Assembly: GCA_029706075.1 (NCBI GenBank)
Contig: JAINUG010000196.1
Coordinates: 829,501-893,500, forward strand
Length of the DNA: 64,000 nucleotides
Direction: 5' to 3'
Origin: Aldrovandia affinis
Taxonomy: Eukaryota; Chordata; Actinopteri; Notacanthiformes; Halosauridae
In this document: positions 21,271 to 34,175 of the stretch, piece after piece
Layout of the letters: each line of letters opens with the position of its first letter
Numbering within the stretch: the first letter of the stretch is position 1
The notes under the pieces: generated by a model
Told to the model about the DNA's origin: nothing
Databases searched by the model: none
Seen by the model: the letters and a program-made list of their open reading frames with translations, nothing else
Translations under genes and position numbers: made by a program

Positions 21271-24200
21271 TAAATACAAATTTGAGGCATGTGGTTCTGC
21301 CTACAAAAGAGACAACAGGAATATACTGGAAATGGACTGGTCAGTCCACTTCCTGCCTCATCTTCCAATAGTTAAGCAGTCTAGACTGATCACATGACCT
21401 TGAGAGAGATTGGAGGGAGTGGACCCAGAAGATAGTATAGTAGTGTACCTCAAACTTATGATGGGAGAGTGAGGCGTCATGAACCCTATACTTGTAGGGT
21501 CAACCATGCCCTCAACCAAGTCACTAAACCAGTCACTTATTAAAAATAGATAATTTCCCTTTCCAAAATCTGTTTATATTTTTATTTACACTAATTTGAC
21601 TAATATTGTAGAATATTGAGTACTTTCATACTTTATCTTGGAATACATGCACTTAATTTACAACTGTGAAAGTAGGCCATGCTGTATATTTTGATATATA
21701 TTGAAAATTTATTATTATTTAGATTTTTGATTTTATACTTTACCTTGTTTGTAAGGGTGTACTTTTTAAATATTTGAATATTAGTTTGTATTTAACATAT
21801 ACTGTACACATATGCTTTAGCAACACATGATTCCCATTGACTTTGTTATTCTTCAAGCAGTGTGAATGAGAATACCAGACTGTTCATTGTTCCGAGTTGT
21901 CACAGCATATGATTAGTCTGAGATTCAGATTGCCTTGTTTTTTTTTTTTTTTTTTTTTTCAAAAGAGTTTGGGGGAAAAACATGTTTTGTTCTCTGGTGG
22001 TTTTGTTCCCTCAAAACTATAGTACCAAGATTTTCATCCCATCCCACCTTGATTTTTTTTTCCAGTCACTAACAACCTGGCATCCTCTGATACACTATAT
22101 TTAAAATTATATGGTAAATATATGGAAAGTATACCCATGACACTAGGACACCAGCTTATTTTATCTGACTTTTCCTATTTATTTTTATTTATTTATCTTA
22201 TTCTAATGCTAATGATGTATACTTTGTTTCCTTTTTTTCAATACATGTCAGGTACATGCTGAAAGACATATTTTGACACAAGTAGTTGACCTGTATCTCA
22301 TAGTAGTTCAGCCAGGCCTGTGTTGCCATGGCTCCTAACTAGTTGTTCGTCTGGATCTGGCATACACCATTGTTCTGTGCTGAAAGGGACGTGCCTGTAG
22401 GATTGTTTCACAGGGCTGCCTGAAAGGCCTCGCCCCTTTCTTTCATACTGTGTGTCTTTTCTCTGCCTTACGCCGCCACCTCTAGTCTCTCTTGTTCCTG
22501 GATATCCTCTGTTTATTGAGGCTTTTTTAGGAGACAATCCATAAGCAGGAGGCACGGTTTCAGTGGGCCGGCCTCACGTGTTGAAACACGCCTGGTGTTT
22601 TGTGCATCCCTGTGCCATCTGGGGTTGTCATTAATCCGAGAGTCTCTGTGCAGGGGATTTAAGGTGGCAATTTTTACTCACAGGTACTAAAAAAGGGGTG
22701 TGGGGGGTTGCGGTTTCATTCGGAGGCACGTCTTATTTCCATTGTATTTTATTGCCACCTTTATGGCGCCACGCTGCACACCCCTGGCAATGCTGAATGT
22801 CTACCTGTACGCCAGGACTGTTTGCCCAAAGCCCGGGGTTATCTACCTGTATGTTCCATGTGGCTTCACTCTGGAGAGCCGCTCTGGCCGCTCTGAGGAG
22901 ATTAGGGCTGATATATAGCCCTCATAAATCTGCAGAAATTAAAGGCTTCTGCGCTGTAATAGTTTGCTGCAGGCCCAAAGCCACTCAAACTTTTTAATAA
23001 CAAACAAGCATGTTTTTTGAGAGGGATGAAGAGAGAGGGAGGAAGAGAATGGGAGAGAGAACGAAACAGAGAGCTGCTCTAAAATGCTTTAAAGAACTTG
23101 TACATAAATACTTTATTTATTGACTGTGTATTTATATATTTGGGGTGATACAATTTCACTTTCTGTGTAAACATAACACATTTTTGGTGTCCTTATTCGA
23201 TTCTTTCATTAAAAAAGAACATTGTGTACCTTTTATTTTTTTTAATTTTTTTCAACACTTTTTTTTGTTAGTCAATAGGTCAAACTCTGTGGGAATGTTT
23301 GTGCAGAGTGCAGAGAGACAGAAATATAGTCTCCACTTGAAGGCATGTCTGCCAACGTCGCATGTAAATTATCCACCCCACCCACTCCTGTGTGTCAGGT
23401 TTATTTACTCTAACCTGGGGGCATGTCATGATTAGCAATGACAACGATGCCCTGCTACCACCCTCCCAAGTTATTCACCCAATAATCTACTCTGTTTTTC
23501 ATTTGTTCACCCCGCTTACAGTAGGACTTGTTTTGTGTTTTGATAGGCACAAATGGTGAATATGTGCACACAATGCCATTACATAGGTGCTGAAAACTGT
23601 TTTCTTTTATACAAAACAAAAGGAAGGTCTCAATCTCTTTTGAATTTATTTTGATTTCTGCTAGTACACTGCAGTTCCTTACTGTTTTGGTACTACCCCA
23701 GACTGCTCACTTGGTGGCAATATATACTCAGGCAGGTTGTCAAAATTAGGCAAAAGTACTGGATTTGTAAGCAAACTGTCAAGTGTTGAAAGCAAAAAAT
23801 AAAAATAAAAATGACCAAAGAAGAAAAGATGAAAGCAAAATGACACCAAAAAAATGACAGCCAAAAACAAACAAAAAAGTATTTTATTGCAAACTTTTCA
23901 GTAAAAAATATTTGAGTCCTGTCACTGTCATTTGCAGTCAACCAGCTCTCTCTTTCCATGCATTTTCCCCACCTTTGGTTTTATTGTTTTTTATCTTAGC
24001 TTTCCTGTCTGTATTTTTGGATTTATTTTTTGCTCTCAGGTTTTGGCACATTTGTAACGTGTGGGTGTGGTTTAGAAGAAGGGGTATAGTTTACACGTCT
24101 ACTGGTCAGTTGGGCTTTAGAGTGACAGCTCCTCAAAATGTTTACTACACCCACTTGAGGTAGATGAGGATTCTTATGGTATGGAAAGTGGTTAAGATCA

Positions 24201-27200
24201 GTTTCTGTATGGATAACTAACATTAACTCATAACTAATTTATTTACTCAATTCATACAGCTGACATAACTATTAATGGCTAGCTAACTAATGCAAGCAAT
24301 GAAGCCAGTCATAGCTAGCTAGCTGTCAATAGTGGCTAAGTATGTTACTGTAAGACGTACTGTAGATGTAAAATAAACTAGGAAGCTAGTGGTATAGGTT
24401 AGTAATAAATGTGCGTCGTATAAGGTGAATGAGATTTCTCGTTAGTCATTTTGACAAATAAACATTAACTTTTTTGATTTCAACACTGGAGATTTTGCTT
24501 ACAAATCTTGTAGTTTTGCCTAATTTTAGTGGTTATACAGGTTGACCCGAGATATAGCACAGAAATGAAGTCCAGTCCTCTAAGTCCTCCAGTCTAAGCC
24601 TGTAGTATCTCAGGAGAGTCTCAATCATGAGTCCACCTTGGTTTGGTTGTTTATTCGTTGATTCCTCTCCATGTTCACCTCCATTTCTCCAACATAATGT
24701 GCTTCACATTCACAAAAGCTGATGGGAATTTCCTAACCTAATTGAGGGGGGCACTGGGATAAAAATCTTTCTCACAGTAAATTGGATGTGTTTTTTATCT
24801 GCTTCTCTTTTTTTGGCTCCAAAGATGAACCTTTTTTAAGAGCACCATTCGAGCAGCTCCAGGCATAAAGTTGAGAGGGCAACACTAGCCTGTGTTTGTC
24901 CTTGTACACGAAGTCTGTGCACAGCAACTGTTGTTCCCAAGACAGCCACCAAAATGGAAGTGTTTGATGAGAGATTAAAAAGCAATCTGTCTTCTCTGAG
25001 GAACACTGCCTGGAGCGGGTGCCAAAAGCCGGCCCCCTGGAAAACGGCTTCATGAGCCTGGAGGCCAGTGCCAAACAGGGTCTCTCTGACAAATCATTTA
25101 ACAGAGCTTATCTGAACTTCCTCAATGATAAGACCAGCAGGAATCTTCCTGTTACTTAGCTCTAGAGTAAGGATAAGGATTTGGAATAGTGACATGTGAA
25201 GACATGTGCAAACTTTCCATCTGGACAAGGCTAATTTGTCATTGCAGTTGCATGTATAAAGTAACAGACTATGTAAACCAATTCTGGTAAACATTTCTGG
25301 GTTCATTCTGTGGATTTTAGTGAAAGTTAGCCCATGCAACCACCCCTTATATGATAAGTGCTTTTAAGTTGTCTAACACTCATAATCAGTGATAGTTACG
25401 TTGCTTATTTTTCATGCATGAGACACACATAGTGTATATGCCCATTAAGAGCACAAGTATGGTATAATGTTACATTCACCTTTCTGCTTTTGGCAAGTCT
25501 TAAAGCAGGAAATATGGCAATTCATCTTCCTCTTAGACAAGGTCAGAAATCCCTCTTGGGTAGTGGATTGATGTCAACATGGGTATTGTGCAGGGCAGTG
25601 TAAATTCTGTGAGAGTGTCTATTTTGGTTTAGATAGACAACAAATGAGAAAAAATAAAAACAAATCTTATGGGTTGCACCCAGAATAATAATAATAAAAT
25701 TATAAAGATTGTAAAATGTTCCAGACAAATTCCATCACCCTAGGTCTGGGGCTTCGTGAGAGGGTTGTAGTGATGTCACAATAGAATAGATTTGTTTGGC
25801 AGGATCCAAATATTTGGCCATCACTGGACAATGAACCAGCTTGTATCACTGTAGTGTTAGAAGACCTTTGGTCTACTTTTAGGTGGCATGTGACGCCAAC
25901 CATCTCATGAATGTTACATGACTGACATTTGCGGAAGGTTTGGATTTCGAATGGCAAGGCAACTTTTTCATACTATTAGCATTAGCCAACATGAGAGAGG
26001 AACAGGTAGGCTTTATATATTTTTAATGTTAAAACCATAACCTCAGCTCCCTAAAAGAAATTGGCAGCTGTTCAAATATAAGTTCACCTCAGATGACCTG
26101 GCACAGGGGAAGAGGTATATGTAAAAGTGGAGTAGGGCCCTTACAAAATTCAACCCATGGTACTTTTCATGCTTGAAATCTATACTCTGCCTGAAGGGGA
26201 TCTTCATATACAGTAAATCTATTTTTTCTGTATCTACATCAAAAATATAGCCTTTGTGCTCATGGATGCAGACATTTACATTCAGACAGGATAAACCATA
26301 AACACTGTTGTTTTAGTTTTACCTGGAAATAAACCCCTTAACCAGGGTCTTATCTGTCCAATGCAGGGGCATGCTGTTGCACCGAGGGCCAAATAGGCTT
26401 CTATCGTTTTTTTCACAGTTTGCATGTGACATCACAGTTGTTTACAGACAACTTTCAGTTCAACCAAAGGTAACCCATAAAAAGGATTGTTTTATGCATG
26501 TCTCCTAGCAACAGCTTGAAAAACATTTAAAAAATGAACATAATGCAAGTGTGAAAAATGGCCTTGTGGTAATCCAACCTCCCAAAAAACGACTCATGAT
26601 TCCTTATCATGGTTTATCTGGAGACGGTTCTCTAAACTGTGTGTCAGCAAGCAGGGTGTTTAAGATAAGTTCTCTGGAATTCAAATGATAACAGATCTAA
26701 ACAGTGTCTTGCATCATGGAAATCTACAGTGAATAAAATTCCCTATATATAAAGTGTGAAGCAGGCCTAAAAGAGCTTTATTTGTATTATTATTATTCAC
26801 AAAAACACTTATTTGTCTCTTTTTATAGTAAATTTGTATAGTGAATCTCTTTGAAATAAACTTTTTATTTCAATTTCATTCATTTGGGGGACATGCATGT
26901 GTTCTGTATAATGAATAGTCACACTTCTGTGTATAGTATCAAAAGTACATATACAGTAGTATGGCGTGTAAGTAAACCGATACTGCTTTAATCATTGCAC
27001 TTTTTTTCCCCTCAGAACTTCCACCCCCATGCCAAGATTGGCCACTCCCTCTCATCTGATTGGTTCATAAAACATCAAAGAGCTTGTACTAGACCTTCAG
27101 AGTTATTTAGAAGCAAGTCCTCCTTTATGTATACATTTGGTGTGTTTCTCTAAACCAGGGAGGGAGTTCCAAAGCAGGCCTCCGCTTTGATTTGATTTGA

Positions 27201-27242
27201 GACAACCCTTCAATATACCATTACATGTGAAAATATGCAACA

Positions 27243-27286
<44 letters not shown>

Positions 27287-28008
27287 TATACTGTATATGA
27301 TATGGAATTTAAAATAGGTGACTTTAATTGCTACATTCTAGATTCAGGAACTCTGGTCTTTCCTCATTGTAGTGAATTTGTACTGTAGTATCACTTAAAG
27401 TTTGGACTTAAAGCCTTGAATGTACCACTACCAAGCTGCTCATCATTACAATATTTAATTTATATATTACTAACATTTTAATGTAGATTTCTACATATAG
27501 AGAATAGCTGTCTTGGATGGTTGTGAATTAGTTACAATGCTAGGAGCTGATCGCATTCTGAACTGAATATGCCTCTTGTAAATTCTCTGGCCTGCCAGAT
27601 TTAACTTTTTGTTTTGCAGTTATTTTATGTCTTTTTCTGTTTTTCTTATTTGTTTCCTTACTTCTTTCTTGACAGTAGGAAACAATGCCAACAACACCAG
27701 CTTTATTGTATGCACTGTGGATGAACATTAAAAAGAATGCTGAAAGTGGGCTATGTTATATAGATCATAACTAAAAGGTATTTTGAGTAACACTGGGTTC
27801 CATTTTCAGCTTTGAAGTGTTAATTTTTTTCCTTTATTCTCCACCTGCTTCATTCCACATTTAGATTTCACAAAAATGTAATATTTGCTTCAAATATTTT
27901 ATAGTGAAAACACAAGTTCACTTGGTAGTTTTGTACTTTTTTTGTTTTTGGTAGAGGGGTTCCAATAATAATATTGTTAGTGGAATTATAAAGCAATTCA
28001 TTTATATA
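21271..28008. other. Gene-poor interval
   Basis: No exon, RNA gene or complete transposon recognised. It holds a T run (21939-21960), GCTAGC-rich sequence near 24270-24330, part of an unclassified repeat near 24487 shared with 1605, and a (CA)n tract listed separately. 22560-22990 looks non-repetitive (many TAAT and TTTAAT cores) and could be a conserved noncoding element, but nothing proves that. Confidence 0.4.
27239..27283 (+). repeat. (CA)n microsatellite
   Basis: About 21 CA units with one TA interruption near the left end. Confidence 0.97.
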
Positions 28009-29900
28009 GGTAACTGCCAAACTAAAGAGACACTGGTGCTTTCACACAGGTAAGGTTCCTGAGTTAATTAAGCATTTTTAACATCCCATCATGCTTAGAA
28101 TATACAAATGCTGGGGAGGCCCAGTTGGACATTATTTGGCTGCAATGGCTAGAAGAAGAGATCTCAGTGACTTTGAAAGAGGAGTGATTGTTGGGGCAGA
28201 AGATTGACGTATGGCAGGAGCTTCAGTGATGAAGACAGGCTCAACTTACTGAACAGTGGCTAAGGTGATGTTGGCATGGAAGTCTGAGTGAAAGACATCC
28301 ACTAGGGGAAATTGTGGTCGAAAGCGTATACTCCTCAACCATGATGTCTTTGCATTGGTTTGAGATGCAGGGCAAAACAGACAAGCAACTCTGAATCAGT
28401 TGACCTCAAATGTTCGAGGGCATGAGCGGGCAGTTTCATCAAGTACAGTCCGTCGAGAACTTCACAGAGGGATACTATGGTCAGGTTGCAGTACATAAAC
28501 CACTTATTACACCTAATACAAATGCATGTTGCGAGTAAAATTGGAACACAGGCAGTGGACTTCCGGTTTACACCTGACATGGAGTAGTCACAACTTCAAC
28601 ATGCTCCGTATATTTTAGCTTCTTAATTTCAGTAGGACACACCATTTTAATATTCTGGTAGTATAACTCGGTAGCCCACTATACGAAGAACCCTTTGTGC
28701 GTGCCATGGCGAATAAAAACCAGAAAAAGTAAACCAAAGTTGTGGCACAAAGTTTAGCTAGCCCTGCACTCAAACAAACACTCGTGGCTAATGTTAGCAC
28801 TACCAGCCGTCAACCGGATCCTCCATTGCCACGATTCCAGCACCAATGGGATGGAGAGTGTAATTTCGGAGCTCAAACAGGCGATCGGAAAATTGAAGGA
28901 CCGGAATGATGATCTAGAGAACAGAAACCGATTATTGGGATCACCGAGGATGTGGAAAATGTCAGACCCACTGCATTCATGGCTTCGTTTTTTACCGAGG
29001 TCCTGGACGATGAGATAAATAACCCTTTCCTGCTAGACCGTGCTCACAGATCTCTGGCTCCTAAACCCAAACCTGGCGACCGTCCCAGACCCATGATAGT
29101 GTGGCTGCACTACCACTCAGATAAGGAGAAGATCCTACAAGTATCCAGAAATAAGGGTGAGCTAAAATTCAGAGGGGCAAGAGTTCACATCTTTCCTGAC
29201 ATGAGTGCCGAGCTTAGCCGCTGCAGTTTAGCTCATTTGTTAGTTGATCTCTACGTTTACATTTGGATATTGACAGTGGGGATTTTTAATTATTTTTTTC
29301 TTTAGTTGTGACTACTGAAACTTATAACACACTTAAGGAGCAGTGGGTTTTTTTCTTTGTTTTTTTTCTGCTTATGGCAGCGCAATGGAAAAGTAACAAG
29401 TGTGTTCAAGGCTTCTTACCTCTTGCTTGGGGAGTGGTAATTTGGGGGGAGGGGGGGACATTGTGTTTTATGTTTGTATGTATCCCTACATATTCTGTGT
29501 CAATGTGTGTGGGGCGGTGTCGGCTATATTCTCTGGATGTTGTAGTCAGTCAATCCCATATTAACCTCTGATGGTCATGGCTAATTCATTGCCAACCAGG
29601 AGTAATGATGACAATATTACAGTAAGTTGTATTAGCTGGAACACCAAGAGTTTTAATCATATTGTCAAACTAAATAGAGTTTTATCCCATTTGAGAAATC
29701 TGGATGTTAACATTGCTTTCCTTCAAGAACCCCATCTCAGGATTTATGATCATAACAGATTACGCAAAGGATGAGTGGGGAAATTATATCATTCCAATTA
29801 TCAAGACTAGGGGAGCTGCTATTCTCATTAATAAGAATGTTACTGCAGTCCATCGAGGGAGATCTGTTGTGGTCACAGGTACCCTGTACAATGTATCTTT

Positions 29901-30860
29901 TGTGACGATCGGGATAAGGACCCAGATGCAGATCAGGACTAAGGCAAAAGAGTCGTTTATTGGGAAGCAGGGGTCAAAACCAGGAGTCAAATGTAGCGAA
30001 GGTACAGAATCACAATGCAGAGAGTAGTCACAAAAAGGCAGTCCAAAAGGTAAAAACAGGAAGGCAGATAGGCAAACAAACAGAATCGATAGGCAGGCTC
30101 GGAGTAGTTAACAGAAGGGGTGTCTCGGGAAATACAATAAACTCTGGCTTTAGAAGAATAGGCTCAGGGAATAAAGATCAACGTTCTGACGGGGAAGGAA
30201 CATAAACACGGAACAGATATACAAACAGGAAAGGACAATACAATAGGAATCAGGTGTGACTGGGAGGAGAGAGAGGTAGGAACACAGGTGTAAACATTGG
30301 GAATCGTTAATCCAATAACGAGGGGAAACGCAAGACACGGACTGGGAATCATACAAACATATAGACAATAAACGACCTGGGAGATCAGGCAGACACGTGC
30401 ATAGTTAGAAGGGGAGGAACGCAAAGAGAGAAGCTGCGTGCGAATGAAAGGAAAAGTGAAAAGGTAACAGGGATAGGATATTGAGAGAAAATGACAGCGA
30501 TAGTCAGAAGCGTGAGATAATTAGTGATTAGTAGTGTTAGTAACTTAATCTAAATCCCTAATGTAGATTAGTTGGTTAGTACTATATACATCTAACTAAT
30601 ATATACAAAGTGCAATCTAGAAAGTAAGAAGGAAGAAAACGAGATAATAAGCGAAGACGGAGAAAACCCGAAATGTAGAACTTCCCGAAGTGCATGACAA
30701 GACAAGGAGTGGATCTCGAAATAACAGGAACAAAGACAGACAGGGACCAGAACGTGACAGAAAGATGAAAATAGAATACGGAATAAAGAATGATGAATAA
30801 TGACAGATGAAAAATAAACAAAGTACAAAAACCAACAGAACAGACACTCAGAACATAACA
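29901..30860 (-). mobile_element. Solo LTR with 5-bp TSD TCTTT
   Basis: The 960-bp insert begins TGTGACGATCGGG and ends AGAACATAACA (TG...CA ends) between two TCTTT copies (29896-29900, 30861-30865). Removing it with one TSD restores the LINE frame YNVSLILANVYAPN across the junction. No gag/pol or second LTR, so this is the product of LTR-LTR recombination. Orientation is weakly inferred. Confidence 0.93.
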
Positions 30861-33541
30861 TCTTTAATACTGGCCAATGTATATGCCCCGAACTGCGATG
30901 ATGCACAGTTCATGAAAACATTTTTATCCTCACTACCTGACTTAAACACACACAGGCTTATTCTAGGGGGTGATTTCAACTGTGTGTTACACCCAGTATT
31001 GGATCACTCTTCTAACACTCCCTATAATGTAACTAAATCGGCAAAGACTATTAATGCCTTTCTACAGATGTATAATATGTCTGATCCCAGGCATTTTCTA
31101 TATCCTGATTTAAGACATTACAAATGTTTTTCCCCTGTGCATCATTCCTATTCTTGTATTGATTATTTTCTAACTGATAGCCAATTGCTAACCTCGGTTA
31201 GAGATTGCAGGTATGAAGGCATTGTCGTTTCTGACCATGGGCCTGTGGTATTGCAAACATCCTTTCCAAAGAAAGCTACTCTATATCTGTTCTACTGAGA
31301 AAGGATAAGGACCCCCTTAGTTGTGGGTCATTTCGCCCTATATCGCTCCTTGATGTGGATTGTAAATTGGGTCTTGGCTCATCGCTTAGAGTCCACCCTA
31401 CCTTCTATTATTTCTCCAGACCAAACTGGTTTTATAAAAAAAGGCTTCTCTTTTTTAATATTTGCCGGCTTTTAAATATCATGTATTCCTCAGATCCCAA
31501 TGAACCATTACCCAAGGCAATTATCTCTCTAGATGCTGAAAAAGCGTTTGATAGAGTTGAGTGGGGCTACCTCTTTCAGAGTCTAGAGAGATTTGGATTT
31601 GGTCCAAAATTCATATCCTGGGTAAAATTGCTATATAAGTCCCCGTCATCTTCAGTGTGCACCAATAATATTAATTCCCAGTATTGGCATGAGGCAAGGA
31701 TGCCCGATCTCCCCCCTTCTATTTGCAATAGCCATTGAGCCTGTAGCGATCTCACTACGTTCCACACCTGAGATTCGTGGCATATCCAGAGGGGGAAGGG
31801 AACATAAGTTATCATTATATGCTGACTATTTATTGTTATATATAACTGATCCTCAGAATACTTTACCCCGCATTATGACTATTCTAGGTCACTTTAGCAA
31901 ACTCTCTGGGGTTAAGATCAATGTTTCAAAGAGTGAGCTCTTTCCTATCAATGCTGTTGCACAATTATTCTCCTTTAATTCCTATCCTTTTAAGGTGACC
32001 ACTGACAACTTTATCTACCTGGGTTTAGTGATAGCTTGAAAGGTCTCTGACCTCTTTAAGCTTAATTTTGCTCCTCTCTTGGAGTGCACTAGGGTGGCCT
32101 TCGACAAATGGTCTATGTTTCCTCTCTCATTACCAGGTAGAATTCATCTAATTAAAATGAACACTTTGCCCAAATTCCTATACCTGTTCCAAACTATACC
32201 AATCTTTGTCAACAAATCCTTTTTTTTGCATCTCAATAAGATTATCTCTGACTTTATTTGGAATAAGAAACCACCTCGTATCCATAAGGAATTTTTACAG
32301 AGAACTAGATCAGTGGGTGGTATGGCTTTACTGCATTTCCAATTATACTATTGGGCAAGTAACTTGAGTGCATTGGCATGCATACTAGCTTCAAACTTAC
32401 ACCAATGATGGGGCCCCTGCCTGGGTGCAGATGGAGACCGATGCCTGCCCGCCAACATCCCTCCCGGCTTTGTTGTATTCGGCAATGCCTATCGCACTGC
32501 AGCACTCTTCCAACACCCCCTTAGTCCGTCAGTCTCTACGTGTATGGGCTCAGCTGCGGAAACATTTTGCCTGGCAGGCTGGCTCGATCTGTGCCCCGAT
32601 TCTGGCAAATCATCTGGCAAGTAGTCATTCCCCCCGCACTTCATAATGACTACTTCTTGGTCTGGCGTGACAAGGGTGATGTCTCATTTAAAAATCTATA
32701 CATAGCGGATATTTTTGCCTCATTTGATCAGCTAAGACCTAAATTTGATATACCTAGAACACATTTCTTTAGATATTTCCAGGTTAGGGATTGGGCCCGT
32801 AACCATACAGGATAATTTATTGCAATCCCTGAACAGCAGCCTATAGACATTTTATTCCCAACAGTACCATCTCTCAAAGGCACAATATCTGTTGTGTATA
32901 TGAAACTTTCAGCTATGCAGACAGCATATGTCTGAATGTACAATTTACAGATGTTGAGTGGTCAGATATATTCTCAACAATACACTCCTCATCAATCTGT
33001 GTCAGGCATGGCCTGATTTAATTCAAGGTGGCACACAGACTTCATCTGTCTTAAGTCCAAATCTCAAAGATGTATCCATCGGTTGATGATTCTTGTAATA
33101 GAGTTAACATTCACCTGCAACACTAGCTCATACATTATGGTTTTGCCCGAGGCTCTCGGGTTATTGGTCCTCCATTTTCGATGTCCTATCCAAGATACTT
33201 GAAAGACCAATAGACCTAAACCCTCTTACAGCCATTTTTGGTATCTAATGTGAGGACGATCATCTTCCTAGGGCACAGTCGAATTGCATTGTTTATGTCA
33301 CTCTTTTAGCCAGAAGACTCATTGAACTCAATTGGAAGCAGGCTACCCCTCCCTCCTTTAAACAGTGGATCAGAGATACACTACAATTTTTGAAGCTAGA
33401 AAAGATAAGATTTGCTCTACGAGGACCTAAGGGTAATTTTAGCAATGTATGGCAACCTTTCATTACATATCTGTTCGAACAGCTGTGAGGTTGTAGTATT
33501 GTTTGTTTTTAACATTTGCTATAGAAATTTGTACTCTAAAT

Positions 33542-33588
33542 CACACGCGCACACACACACATACACACACACACACACACACTCACAC
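33542..33588 (+). repeat. (CA)n microsatellite in LINE 3' region
   Basis: About 20 CA units with CG, TA and TC interruptions. Confidence 0.95.
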
Positions 33589-34175
33589 CTTGTCTATTAT
33601 TGTTGTTGTTTTATCTATTTTTATCCATTTTTATGGTAATATGTTTTGTTTGTTTGTTTGTTTGTTTGTTTTTTTGTGTTTTTTATTTTTTATTTTTATG
33701 GGGACACCTTATTGCCTTATACTTGATTATGTTTGTCTGTTAAGTATAGTCAGATATAGTAAATATAGTCAGATAAGTCATCCGTCACCCTGTTCTCAAC
33801 AAGTAGACGAGTGCATGTGTGGTGCTCACCAAAAGAAAACTACAGGCCCGAGTGCTTGTTTCCCACAATGAAGGGTTCTGGTGACTCTGTTATGGTGTGG
33901 GGTGCATTTTCTTGGCATGGTTTAGGTACACTCAACCCCTTAGAGGGCAAGGCAAATAATAAGCAATAAATAGCATTAAGAGTAATTACCTTCATCCTAT
34001 GGTGAAGCATTTCTATCCTGGTGGGAGTGGTGCATCCCTCCAATAGAGTTCCAGGCACCTGAAGAGAATCTGCCAACGTGTATTGAAACTGTTCTGGTTG
34101 GCTTGTAGTGGCCCAAGGCCCTATTAAAACACATTAAGACACTGTGTTGGTGTTTCCTTTATTTTTGCAGTTACC

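Larger units (their letters stand above)
28550..33800 (+). mobile_element. L1-like (non-LTR) retrotransposon, dead, inserted in the Tc1 element
   Basis: In order: a coiled-coil ORF1 remnant (ESVISELKQAIGKLKDRNDD near 28855); endonuclease N-terminus (VSCISWNTKSF near 29615, AFLQEPHL near 29720); then, beyond the solo LTR, LILANVYAPN (30866), GGDFNCV (30967) and SDH (31230), the typical APE endonuclease blocks. A deletion and frame breaks follow near 31290-31350. Reverse transcriptase has AIISLDAEKAFDRVEW (31520-31565) and an active-site box reading YADY at 31818-31829 where YADD is expected. The 3' part to about 33540 is frame-shifted; a (CA)n tract and T/A-rich sequence end it. Boundaries are approximate. 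Confidence 0.85.
28009..34175 (+). mobile_element. Tc1-like transposon split by a 5.2-kb LINE
   Basis: Ends GGTAACTGCCAAACTAAAG (28009) and ...TATTTTTGCAGTTACC (34175) are inverted repeats; TA lies on the left, TG on the right. The left half runs to about 28530 with RRDLSDFERGVIVG-like coding and a degenerate HTH region. The right half, from about 33800, holds GTGACTCTGTTATGGTGTGG, the PGSGDSVMVWG block. A second copy in inverse orientation at 45495-46165 aligns to both halves and shows they were once contiguous. Both copies are coding-dead. Confidence 0.85.

Noticed and set aside
30592-30906. Minus-strand hydrophobic frames (104 and 79 codons) suggesting a membrane protein
   Set aside because: They lie in the solo LTR; low-complexity T/C-rich sequence gives Phe/Leu/Ser-rich frames.
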